Assembly (NCBI GenBank): GCA_937930655.1
Contig: CALHBU010000248.1
Location: 1-37,334 of the forward strand
From: an uncultured Acidimicrobiales bacterium
GTDB lineage: Bacteria; Actinomycetota; Acidimicrobiia; Acidimicrobiales; SZUA-35
Direction of reading: 5' to 3'
DNA length: 37,334 nt
A program made the position numbers and the translations under genes. Positions 24,989 to 32,547 of the stretch are shown in pieces. The number at the start of each line of letters is the position of its first letter. Position 1 is the first letter of the stretch. Under the pieces are notes generated by a model, which was not told the DNA's origin, searched no databases, and saw only the letters and a list, made by a program, of their open reading frames with translations.

Positions 24989-26353
24989 GTGTCTCGGCGG
25001 CGGGCTCTCGTCCTGGCGCTACTTGTTGTTGCCGGCTGTGGTCGGTCCGACCCGCGTCTTGAAGGGCCGCTACCAACACTTCCTGTTTCGCCAGTCGAAC
25101 TGGTTGAGGTGACCACTGATGTCGGCGTCACAGCTGAGTCCATCAGCATCGGCATCCTCGCCGACTTGTCCGGCCCCCGGGCGATCATCGATGTGCCCGT
25201 GGTGGACGCCTACAAGTTGTACTGGGCTGAGGCGAATCGGGCCGGTGGCGTTGGCGGGCGGGTTGTAGAGCTGACCGTTATCGATACCAGTTCCGATATC
25301 GAGGCCCACCGGGCGGGCTATCGAGAACTGGTAGACGATGTCGGCGTGGTGGCCATCGGCTATTCGTCGGGTACCGGAACTACCCAGGCGGTCGGTCCAC
25401 TGGCCAGCACCGATGGACTGTTGGTGGTGTCCGGTTCCCGCCACTCGTCGATGATTAGCTACGACGCCGTTCTGGCCCCGCACACCAGCCTTTGTGTAGA
25501 GGCCATGAATGCCGTCTCCTGGCTCGACCAACGGGTCCGAGCTGTCACCGATGATCAGATCCGGTTGGCCATTGTTGGCGACGGCACCCCTGACGCCGAC
25601 GATGCGGTGGCCGGAGCCCGGCTGGCGGCAGTGGCACTCGACCTGCAGGTGGTTATCGACCACACCGGTACCGGCGACTTGGCTGCCCGTCTGGAGAACT
25701 CGAACGCCACCGGCGTTTTCGCTGCCGGCGAGCCGGGCTTTCTCGAGATCGCCATGTCCAGCTCTACCCAGGCTGGCACCGCGGATGGCTCACCGGCTAC
25801 CTGGACCGGTAGTTCGCTCAACCTTGACGTGTACGGCTCGGGTTCGGCCTCAGCATCAGCTCTGATCAGTGAGAACTATTTCCATCCATGGTCCCTCTCA
25901 GTATTGGGATCAGGCAGCGACGATGTCGACCGAGTCGCCGAGGTCCTGGCCGCGAGCACACCATTGGTGTCCAACTGGTCGTTGACGGGCTGGGCCAGCG
26001 CATCTTTGTTGTTCGAAGCACTCGACGGGGCTGCGTCAAGGGGGGACATGCAGCGGCAAACCGTCCTGGAGGTGGCCGGTTCCAACCGGACTCGCTTCGA
26101 TGGGCTGGCCCCGGACCAGACATGGCGTGGTAATCGAGCTGACCGAATAGTCAGAGAGACGGTGATCTACGACGTGGTTGATTGGGGCCAGCCAGAGGTC
26201 GTCCAGTTGGTCCCGGCCGGGGGTCCGGATCCGTCCGAGGTAGCGGTCTCTCATCGGCAGGAAGGGGCGTGCCTTGCCCCACCGGTACCCCCGCCAGCAA
26301 CCTCACCCACAGAAACCACGACACCGGATACTGTCCCTTCGTCGGACGAGTAG
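24989..26353 (+). CDS. LivK-like periplasmic-binding lipoprotein (type 1 fold)
   Basis: 454 residues from GTG 24989. A lipoprotein signal (ALVLALLVVAGC) gives lipid Cys17. The mature part has the type 1 periplasmic-binding fold of branched-chain amino-acid/urea receptors: ISIGILADLSGPRAIID (54-70), YKLYWAEANRAGGVGGR, VAIGYSSGTGTTQAVGPLAS. A Pro/Thr-rich tail of about 30 residues ends the protein. No permease or ATPase gene of the Liv family is adjacent. It follows the hydroxyacid dehydrogenase by five bases, and the PAS-GGDEF-EAL gene is 75 bp downstream. It may be a solitary receptor feeding a distant transporter, or a ligand sensor for a membrane partner. Confidence 0.85.
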   Translation: MSRRRALVLALLVVAGCGRSDPRLEGPLPTLPVSPVELVEVTTDVGVTAESISIGILADLSGPRAIIDVPVVDAYKLYWAEANRAGGVGGRVVELTVIDTSSDIEAHRAGYRELVDDVGVVAIGYSSGTGTTQAVGPLASTDGLLVVSGSRHSSMISYDAVLAPHTSLCVEAMNAVSWLDQRVRAVTDDQIRLAIVGDGTPDADDAVAGARLAAVALDLQVVIDHTGTGDLAARLENSNATGVFAAGEPGFLEIAMSSSTQAGTADGSPATWTGSSLNLDVYGSGSASASALISENYFHPWSLSVLGSGSDDVDRVAEVLAASTPLVSNWSLTGWASASLLFEALDGAASRGDMQRQTVLEVAGSNRTRFDGLAPDQTWRGNRADRIVRETVIYDVVDWGQPEVVQLVPAGGPDPSEVAVSHRQEGACLAPPVPPPATSPTETTTPDTVPSSDE

Positions 26354-26428
26354 CCCCTGTCGATAGCCCAGTTTCCGCCCTCAGCTTGGCACTCTTCAGG
26401 TTTCGGGCCGGTTGGCCGATGGAACGAA

Positions 26429-29020
26429 GTGCGTTACGCGGCTCTTACTCGTGTGCTACCCGGTTCTGTCTTACTTTTGGGCCTGTTGCTGACACTGATC
26501 GTCAGCACCAACGTGGCGGCCAGGAACGAGCGAGCCACTGCCCAGGCCAGGCAGGCCGCCAACACGGTGGTCCTGACCCATGCCAGAGCATCTGAGTCAG
26601 AGCTTCACAACGTTGCTGATGAAGTCGACCGACTGGCTCACTCCCTTCGGGTACTGACCGAGATCGGGGACATCGACATTGAGTCAGCCGTTACTGCTGA
26701 AGTCGACGCACAGCTGTCGCTCGAGCGGCGTTCAGCGATTCTTGCCGTCTTCGTTCAGTCGGGCGTCGATCAGGTCATGATTTTCAGCGACGATTCGATC
26801 GCAGGCAGAGACTTCCCGTTGGTGCCAGCCGGACTGGACTACATCGATGGCGGTATCTGGAACGGCTCGCTCTCGTACGGAATCGACACCAGCAGCCGGG
26901 CGGGCGCCGAGATCGTGATCTTGGTCGATCGAGATGCTCTGCAGGCGGCGATCCAACCATCTTTTGCTGACGGCTTCAGCGCCACCCTTTACGATCTTCC
27001 TGGGCAGGAATCGGGCAGCGAGACGGCAGTTCATGACGGTCTCGAGTCCATCGGCGGTGTTCTGTGGGACCGTCAAGCCGGGAGCGCCGTCTCGCGGCAG
27101 GACGCCGAAGTTCTCGGCCACTCAGTGTCGATCGAGGTAGAGGCCGCGAACGGTGCACTTTGGCTACCGTCGTCAGGGGTGGCGTGGAGCGTGCCGTTGT
27201 TTGGGACGCTGTTATCCCTGCTGGCTGCTGCTGCCGCCATGGTGACCGTCCGTGTTGTTTCCCGGGCCGAACTGGAGCGTGACGAGGCCGACCTCGCTCG
27301 CGATGCCGCTGCCGCGAGATTCCGGGCCAGCTTCGAGCGAGCGCCCATCGGCGTTATCGAGCTGGATGCCAACGGCACCATTGTCGCCGCCAACCCTCGT
27401 TTCGCCAGCCAACTTGGATTCGCAGCCGAAGAATTGCTCGAGACCGAGCTGCTGGATCTGGTCGACGGAGAGGATCGTCCCGAGGCTCAAGAGCTTCTTT
27501 GGGCCATGTTGGAGGGCGAAACTGATGGAGAGCAGACCGAACGTCGCTATCGGAACCGAAATGGGGGCGCCGTCTGGGTTCGAGAGTCCATGAGCGTTTT
27601 GGTCTCCGAAGACGGCTCCCACCATGTGCTGCTCCAGGCCGAGGACGTCAGCGACGAACGACGAGCAAGGGCCGAACTTCACCGCAAAGCGCTCTTTGAC
27701 GACCTCACCGGGCTTCCCAACCGTTCCAATCTCATTGCCAGGGTTAACCGGGCGCTCGACGCCGATCGGCCCGCCGACGATGTTCTGGCTCTGATGTTCG
27801 TAGATCTCGACAAGTTCAAGAACGTGAACGACACACTTGGCCATGAAGCTGGCGACATCCTGCTCATAGAGGTAGCTGAACGCCTCCGACGAGCGTGTCG
27901 AGCCACTGACACCGTCGCTCGTCTGGGCGGCGATGAGTTCGTGGTGCTGTGCGAGGGGCTACCCAACGACGAGGTCGCAAGCCAGACCGCAGAACGATTC
28001 GCAGAGACGCTACGCGAGCCGATGTTCATTCGCGATGTTGAGGTGCCGGTGAGCGCTTCCATTGGTCTTGTCGTTGAAAGCGGGGCCGCCAGCTCCAGCG
28101 ATCTTCTGCGCCAAGCTGATCAGGCCATGTATCGGGCCAAGACGTCGGGCCGGAATCAACTGATCCGCTTCGATATCGACGAGGGCACCCGACGTCGTAC
28201 CGACGAACCGGATACCGTCAGTGCCCACGATCTTCGGTCTGCTATAGACAACGGGCAGCTCCTAGTCCATTACCAACCGGTTGTTGATACCGGAACACTC
28301 GAGGTTGTTGGGTGCGATGCCTTTATTCGATGGGCCCACACCGAGCGAGGCCTTCTAACCGCCGGCGAGTTTCTTCCTGCCGTAGAGAAACACGGCATGG
28401 TCGAGGAACTCGACCGTTTGGCCCTGGCCGAGGGTGTTGCGACTCTGGCCGAGTGGGCCGAAGACGAGCGTTCGTCGTGGTACATGATCTTCAACCTTTC
28501 GCCGGTGAACTACGACAATCGAGAGTTCGCGGGCTCTGTTGCCACACTGATAGAGGAGGCAGGGGTTGACCCATCTCGAGTCATTCTCGAGCGGCACGAG
28601 ACCTCGTTCCTCACTCAAACTCCCACTGCTGTCATCGCCACACGGGAGCTCCGTTCACTTGGCGTGCGGATATCGCTCGATCACTTTGGCACCGGCTCGT
28701 CAACGCTGAACGAAATGTCGATGCTCGAGTTCGATGTTCTGAAGATCGACCGCTCGTTCGTTCGAGATTCCGGCCATCAGCAGACCTACGTTCTTGAGGC
28801 ACTCGGCAATATGGCTGACGCGCTCGACCTGAAGGTAATTGCCGAAGGGATCGAAACCGAGACCGAACTCCGGGTGGTCCAAAAAGCAGGACTGGCCTTC
28901 GCCCAGGGCTACCTCCTCGGCAAGCCGGTGAGTGAGGCTCAGTTCGTGGCCGGCGACTTTGGGAGAGCGGAGAGCGTTGCTGCTCTCAGCTCCTCGGAGC
29001 CGACAGGCTTGGTCAAGTAG
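26429..29020 (+). CDS. Membrane PAS-GGDEF-EAL protein (active GGDEF site, altered EAL site)
   Basis: 863 residues from GTG 26429. One helix (about 10-29), an extracytoplasmic sensory region (30-250), a second helix (about 252-275), a PAS domain (300-410, RFRASFERAPIGVIELDANG), GGDEF (about 420-585) and EAL (about 600-845). The GGDEF motif is intact (RLGGDEF, 498-504) with an RxxD inhibitory site (491-494). In the EAL domain the first motif reads CDAFIRW instead of EALLRW, so the metal-binding Glu is Asp630. DDFG reads DHFG (751-754). Asn689, Glu721, Lys772, Glu806 and Gln826 are kept. It is predicted to make cyclic-di-GMP; phosphodiesterase activity is doubtful. The 3' end overlaps the convergent response-regulator gene by 82 bp. 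Confidence 0.92.
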   Translation: MRYAALTRVLPGSVLLLGLLLTLIVSTNVAARNERATAQARQAANTVVLTHARASESELHNVADEVDRLAHSLRVLTEIGDIDIESAVTAEVDAQLSLERRSAILAVFVQSGVDQVMIFSDDSIAGRDFPLVPAGLDYIDGGIWNGSLSYGIDTSSRAGAEIVILVDRDALQAAIQPSFADGFSATLYDLPGQESGSETAVHDGLESIGGVLWDRQAGSAVSRQDAEVLGHSVSIEVEAANGALWLPSSGVAWSVPLFGTLLSLLAAAAAMVTVRVVSRAELERDEADLARDAAAARFRASFERAPIGVIELDANGTIVAANPRFASQLGFAAEELLETELLDLVDGEDRPEAQELLWAMLEGETDGEQTERRYRNRNGGAVWVRESMSVLVSEDGSHHVLLQAEDVSDERRARAELHRKALFDDLTGLPNRSNLIARVNRALDADRPADDVLALMFVDLDKFKNVNDTLGHEAGDILLIEVAERLRRACRATDTVARLGGDEFVVLCEGLPNDEVASQTAERFAETLREPMFIRDVEVPVSASIGLVVESGAASSSDLLRQADQAMYRAKTSGRNQLIRFDIDEGTRRRTDEPDTVSAHDLRSAIDNGQLLVHYQPVVDTGTLEVVGCDAFIRWAHTERGLLTAGEFLPAVEKHGMVEELDRLALAEGVATLAEWAEDERSSWYMIFNLSPVNYDNREFAGSVATLIEEAGVDPSRVILERHETSFLTQTPTAVIATRELRSLGVRISLDHFGTGSSTLNEMSMLEFDVLKIDRSFVRDSGHQQTYVLEALGNMADALDLKVIAEGIETETELRVVQKAGLAFAQGYLLGKPVSEAQFVAGDFGRAESVAALSSSEPTGLVK

Positions 29021-29346
29021 CCGTCCAACCCGTTCACCCGAGGATCGCCGAAGTCTTCTCGGCGGAGCTCGCCGGTGAGAAGGACGAAGGGTGGCCGCGA
29101 GGCGGGGAGTGCCTCGAGCAGGTCTAGGCCGCTTCCTCCCGGCATGATGTAGTCACACAGGATGAGCGCAAGCGCAGGTCGGTACATCGCCAGCGCAGCT
29201 TCAGCGGAGTCGGCTTCCTCAGTAGCGAAGCCTTGTTGCTGAAGCATGTGACATAGGACTAGCCGTGACACCGGGTCGTCATCAACGACCAGAACCGTGA
29301 TGTCGGCTTTTTCGACTCGGTCGCTCCCCATTGCGCCGCTCACCAC
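28939..29346 (-). CDS. Single-domain (CheY-like) response regulator
   Basis: 135 residues from GTG 29346, which overlaps the STAS stop (GTGA). ATG 29331, preceded by GGTGAG, is an alternative that removes five residues. It is a lone receiver: acidic cluster DDD at 22-24, phospho-Asp65 in LILCDYIMPGG, Thr91 (FVLLTGE) and Lys113 in LTKPVG. There is no output domain. It is the last gene of the partner-switch cassette, where a receiver is often fused to the phosphatase; here it is a separate protein and could take phosphate from the kinase or REC-Hpt protein upstream in the block. Its last 27 codons, including Lys113, lie inside the convergent GGDEF-EAL gene. Confidence 0.92.
   Translation of the reverse strand: MVSGAMGSDRVEKADITVLVVDDDPVSRLVLCHMLQQQGFATEEADSAEAALAMYRPALALILCDYIMPGGSGLDLLEALPASRPPFVLLTGELRREDFGDPRVNGLDGYLTKPVGSEELRAATLSALPKSPATN
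28970..28987. terminator. Hairpin within the convergent gene overlap
   Basis: GAGAGC (28970-28975) pairs perfectly with GCTCTC (28982-28987) around a six-base loop. It lies inside the 82-bp overlap of the two 3' coding ends, where a bidirectional terminator would be expected, but no T-run follows on either strand. A terminator role is therefore tentative. Confidence 0.3.
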
Positions 29347-29681
29347 TGAGCGAGGAGGTCGTCCATGGATGTGGCGAAGGTGAAGACCTTGTCGAAGCTG
29401 GTGAGTTCGAGGATTCGCTTGGCGTCAGCCGACCGCGGCCAGACCAGACGAAGATCGCCTCCTGCTGCTCTGGCGTCCTTCATGCCCTTGACCAGAGCGG
29501 CCAGCCCGGCTGAGTCGAGAAACTCCAGTTCGCTGAGATCGATGGCGAGGTTCACCTGACCGTCCTGAAGATGGTCGTTGAACAGCTGCCGCAATTCGGT
29601 TGCCTCCAGGGCGTCAAGACGGCCTGACAAACGAATGGTCAGAATGTCGATCTCATGGCTTCCGGTGCGAACGTCCATCAT
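29340..29681 (-). CDS. STAS-domain anti-sigma factor antagonist (RsbV-like)
   Basis: 113 residues from ATG 29681; a second ATG follows directly. Upstream codons to 29774 would run into the HATPase gene and lack homology. STAS motifs are LTIRLSGRLDALEA and DLSELEFLDSAGLAALV, with Ser57 the usual phosphorylation site. In partner switching the unphosphorylated form binds the HATPase kinase and frees its target, usually a sigma factor. It lies 37 bp after the HATPase stop and overlaps the receiver gene start. It is a shorter relative of the second STAS gene at 31336. Confidence 0.92.
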   Translation of the reverse strand: MMDVRTGSHEIDILTIRLSGRLDALEATELRQLFNDHLQDGQVNLAIDLSELEFLDSAGLAALVKGMKDARAAGGDLRLVWPRSADAKRILELTSFDKVFTFATSMDDLLAQW

Positions 29682-29718
29682 GGTTGTTGATCGACCACGT
29701 TCAGCCGCTTCTTTAGCG

Positions 29719-30126
29719 CTAGTGGAACGCGGTTGAGTCGAGCGAAAACCGCAGCGTCCAACGGTTCTGATCATCCTGTCGGCGATAGTCGATTGCGGTG
29801 GCGATCTGCTCGATGATCATGAGCCCATACCCCCGCACCTGTGGTTCGGTCGGTGGAGAAACCTGGTCTGCCTCGAAGGGCAGACCGGAGTCGGTCATCA
29901 CCACAACGAGTTCGTCGCCATCGATATCGGCGCTGAGCTCTAGACCCGACGACTTGGCATGATCAATGCTGTTGTTGGCCAACTCGTGCACCGCCAGCTC
30001 AATTTGGCCCCGGACAGGTGCCGCCACCTCGTCCGGCAACGGGGCGAGACGTTCTGAGAGCCACGGCCCGATAGTCCGGAGTGCCAGGTGGTTCGATTCC
30101 AGAAGAAGGACGCTGGAGTCAGCCAT
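29719..30126 (-). CDS. HATPase anti-sigma factor / serine kinase (RsbW-like)
   Basis: 135 residues from ATG 30126, overlapping the phosphatase gene by eight bases. The GHKL ATPase boxes are visible: N box ELAVHELANNSIDHA with Glu48 and Asn52, G1 DSGLPF (79-84) and G2 RGYGLMIIEQ (98-107). RsbW-type proteins phosphorylate STAS partners and sequester a sigma factor or another output protein. No sigma-factor gene is in the window. The target could be a distant sigma factor or another protein, such as the adjacent GGDEF protein. Confidence 0.9.
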   Translation of the reverse strand: MADSSVLLLESNHLALRTIGPWLSERLAPLPDEVAAPVRGQIELAVHELANNSIDHAKSSGLELSADIDGDELVVVMTDSGLPFEADQVSPPTEPQVRGYGLMIIEQIATAIDYRRQDDQNRWTLRFSLDSTAFH

Positions 30127-31339
30127 GAGCGTCAGTCTCCACTGCGGTCGCCCGGATGATCAGGAGTGTGCGGTCATCAGTTTGTTCAGCGGTGCCTGCG
30201 TAGGATTCGAGCCGCTCGAACACCAGACCACCGAGTTCGGTTGCGGGAAGATTCGAGTCGACGAGAAGATCAAGCATTCGTTGTTCGCCCCACATCTGAC
30301 CGGCAGGATCCTCTTGCTCAGTGAAGCCATCCGAACTTACGACGAGGCGGGAGCCAGGAGGTGCAGCTAACACTGTGTCCTCGACGGGACCAAGATCGGA
30401 CAGCGGGAGGACGCCGATCGGAGGAACGACCGAGTTTATGGAACGGGGGCCGCTGTCGTCGATGTAGAAGATCGGTCCATGACCGGCGCTGGCGATGGAG
30501 AGCTGTCGAGAACCGGCATCGTAGGAGCCCGCCATAAGCGTCACGAAGAGGCCGGCGTCGGCTAGGTACTTGTGCACCCAGTTGTCAATGGTCTCGAGAA
30601 CAGCGCCGGGACCTGCAGTGCCCGCTGACTGGAAGGCGGCCGTTGCTGCCGAGATCACCGTTGTCATCATCAACGCGGCCGGTAGTCCCTTTCCCGAGAC
30701 ATCTCCGGCAACGAAGTGCAGGACATCGTCCAGCACCGCGAAGGTGAAGAGATCGCCTCCCGCCGCTCGGGCCGGGTCAGAGCGGGCGAAGACGTCGACA
30801 CCGGGTAACTCCGGTCGCCAGGTCGGAAGCGCCAGCTGCGCAAGTTCCGATGCGGTGTCGTGATCCCGCCTGGCAACTGCGCCTTCCAGCGTCTCGTGAT
30901 GGTGGCGGGAGGTTTGTACTGCGCCCAACGCCATGCTGGCGATAGCGGTCAGCAGCTTGTGGTCGGCTGTGCCGAACGTTCGGTTGTCCCGGTGGGCATA
31001 GAGGCTACCGGTGAGCCTCCCGTTGCTCACCTCGACGCTGGTCCTGTTCGGTGCCCTGCCAACGGGTGCCCTGTCGTGGCTCTCGTCGTCGTGACGTCGC
31101 ATCAGTTGATCGGTCGAATGGACCTGGTCACCATCGACGCTGAAGGTCAGGAGGTCAGCGGCCAGGAGATCGCGGGCCTTTTCGAGGATGGCGGCAACGG
31201 CCTCCGACTCGTCCAGCGACTCGGTGGTGATCGAAGCCAACTGGTACAGCACCAGCAATTGCTCGTTGACCTCCACCAGTGCTGCTGTCAGCGACTGCAT
31301 CGGGTCGACATGCGTGGTCATGTCTGACAGTTGGCTCAC
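30119..31339 (-). CDS. SpoIIE/RsbU-type PP2C phosphatase with N-terminal GAF-like region
   Basis: 406 residues from GTG 31339, overlapping the upstream STAS stop by four bases; ATG 31321 is an alternative. Residues about 20-145 look like a GAF sensory domain (LASITTESLDESEAVAAILE). The PP2C domain follows: GGD (194-196), GDVSGKGLPAALMM (212-225), GHGPIFYI (287-294), SSDGFTEQED (335-344) and TDDRTLLII (387-395), giving metal ligands Asp196, Asp213, Asp337 and an Asp at 388/389. The usual GGDxxD reads GGDLFT, so one expected Asp is Thr199. It should dephosphorylate one or both STAS proteins in the cluster. Confidence 0.93.
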   Translation of the reverse strand: MSQLSDMTTHVDPMQSLTAALVEVNEQLLVLYQLASITTESLDESEAVAAILEKARDLLAADLLTFSVDGDQVHSTDQLMRRHDDESHDRAPVGRAPNRTSVEVSNGRLTGSLYAHRDNRTFGTADHKLLTAIASMALGAVQTSRHHHETLEGAVARRDHDTASELAQLALPTWRPELPGVDVFARSDPARAAGGDLFTFAVLDDVLHFVAGDVSGKGLPAALMMTTVISAATAAFQSAGTAGPGAVLETIDNWVHKYLADAGLFVTLMAGSYDAGSRQLSIASAGHGPIFYIDDSGPRSINSVVPPIGVLPLSDLGPVEDTVLAAPPGSRLVVSSDGFTEQEDPAGQMWGEQRMLDLLVDSNLPATELGGLVFERLESYAGTAEQTDDRTLLIIRATAVETDAHG

Positions 31340-31704
31340 TCGATGGTGAAGGCGAGATCGAGCCTTGTTAGCTCGAGAATCACTCGAACCGGGTCAGAAG
31401 GAGAGACCAGGATGAGGTCACCGTCTCGTTCCCGACAGTGCTTCATTCCTCTGACCAGTTCGGCCAGGGCCGTCGAATCGATGAATTCAACCTCGGCGAG
31501 AGAGACCAAGACCCGGGTGGCCGCGCCGCTGCCCGATCCGTCGAGGATCTGGCCCAGGATGGCTCGGAAGGTGTCTACTTCATGGGCGTCGAAGCGTCCG
31601 GCGAGCCGCAGTTCTACGGCATGGCTGGCGGTTGACTGCTCGGATGGAAGTGGGAGTTGCGTGATGTCCACCGGATGACCTCGGATCGACTGCGGGGTAT
31701 TCAC
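31336..31704 (-). CDS. STAS-domain protein (RsbV-like), first of two
   Basis: 122 residues from GTG 31704. A short N-terminal extension (1-28) precedes the STAS fold: VELRLAGRFDAHEVDTF and VSLAEVEFIDSTALAELV, with Ser77 the probable phospho-site. It is clearly related to the STAS protein at 29340 but diverged, so the two may have different partners. It starts the five-gene partner-switch cassette and lies 42 bp after the GT2 gene on the same strand; its stop overlaps the phosphatase GTG. Confidence 0.92.
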   Translation of the reverse strand: MNTPQSIRGHPVDITQLPLPSEQSTASHAVELRLAGRFDAHEVDTFRAILGQILDGSGSGAATRVLVSLAEVEFIDSTALAELVRGMKHCRERDGDLILVSPSDPVRVILELTRLDLAFTIE

Positions 31705-31746
31705 GTGTCCAGTCGGCAGCTACGGTCGCGTGTTGAAGTAGATCGC

Positions 31747-32547
31747 TCAGCGCTGGTCGATGCGAGGGTGATTGTCCGACCCATATCGACCTCGTAGATC
31801 GTTCCAACGAATGATGGCCAGATCCCGCAGGAACTCAACTGCCACCTTGCCAGCATCGACCTTGGACCCCGGTGCATCTATCCAGGTGACGGGTACCTCG
31901 GTCGTCCGGAATCCGAATTTTCGGGCCAGGTACAGGATCTCCAAGTCGAAGGAGAATTCATCGATCACCTGCCGCCTGAACAGACGCTCAGCAGCGTCGG
32001 CGGTGAACATTTTGAAACCACACTGGGTGTCGGAAACCGGCAGTCGGAACAGGCCCTTGACCAACAAACTGAGTCCACCACTGAACACTTTGCGGGACAG
32101 AGATTTGTTGGCAACGTCGGCCCCGTCGGCGGCTCGGGAGCCGACAACAACGTCGTAGCCGTTTTCCAGTTCGGCTACCAGCGCCTCGAACTGTTCGATG
32201 GGCGTTGACTGATCAGCGTCGGCGAAGAGGATGACCGAGCCTCGGGCCTGGAGCACGCCTCGCCGGACTGCGCTGCCCTTGCCGCCGTTCTGTTCGGCCA
32301 GCAGCAGGCGGAGGTTGACCAGCTCCAGATCTCTAACCAGTTCAGCGGTTGTATCGGTCGAGCCATCGTCGGCCACGATCAGTTCCCACGGCTCGCCCAG
32401 CGAACTCATATGAGTGGCAATGGCGCCGATGGTCGGAACGATCCGCCATTCTTCGTTGTATGCCGGTATGACAACCGAATAGAGGGGCTCAACCTCGAGC
32501 GGGACCTCGGCCCACACTCGGTAGGCGTCCAGGGTTCTGTTGGTCAT
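31747..32547 (-). CDS. GT2 glycosyltransferase (dolichyl-phosphate sugar synthase type)
   Basis: 266 residues from ATG 32547, with GGGAG seven bases upstream and a four-base overlap with the flippase stop. GT-A fold features are YSVVIPAYNEEWRI (23-36), ADDGSTDTT (59-67), the metal/nucleotide motif FADADQST (108-115) with Asp110 and Asp112, and SDTQCGFKMF (172-181). The family includes DPM1 and ALG5-like enzymes, which load mannose or glucose on polyprenyl phosphate. There is no C-terminal membrane anchor. Sugar and acceptor are unknown; the neighbouring flippase suggests a lipid-linked glycan. Confidence 0.92.
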   Translation of the reverse strand: MTNRTLDAYRVWAEVPLEVEPLYSVVIPAYNEEWRIVPTIGAIATHMSSLGEPWELIVADDGSTDTTAELVRDLELVNLRLLLAEQNGGKGSAVRRGVLQARGSVILFADADQSTPIEQFEALVAELENGYDVVVGSRAADGADVANKSLSRKVFSGGLSLLVKGLFRLPVSDTQCGFKMFTADAAERLFRRQVIDEFSFDLEILYLARKFGFRTTEVPVTWIDAPGSKVDAGKVAVEFLRDLAIIRWNDLRGRYGSDNHPRIDQR

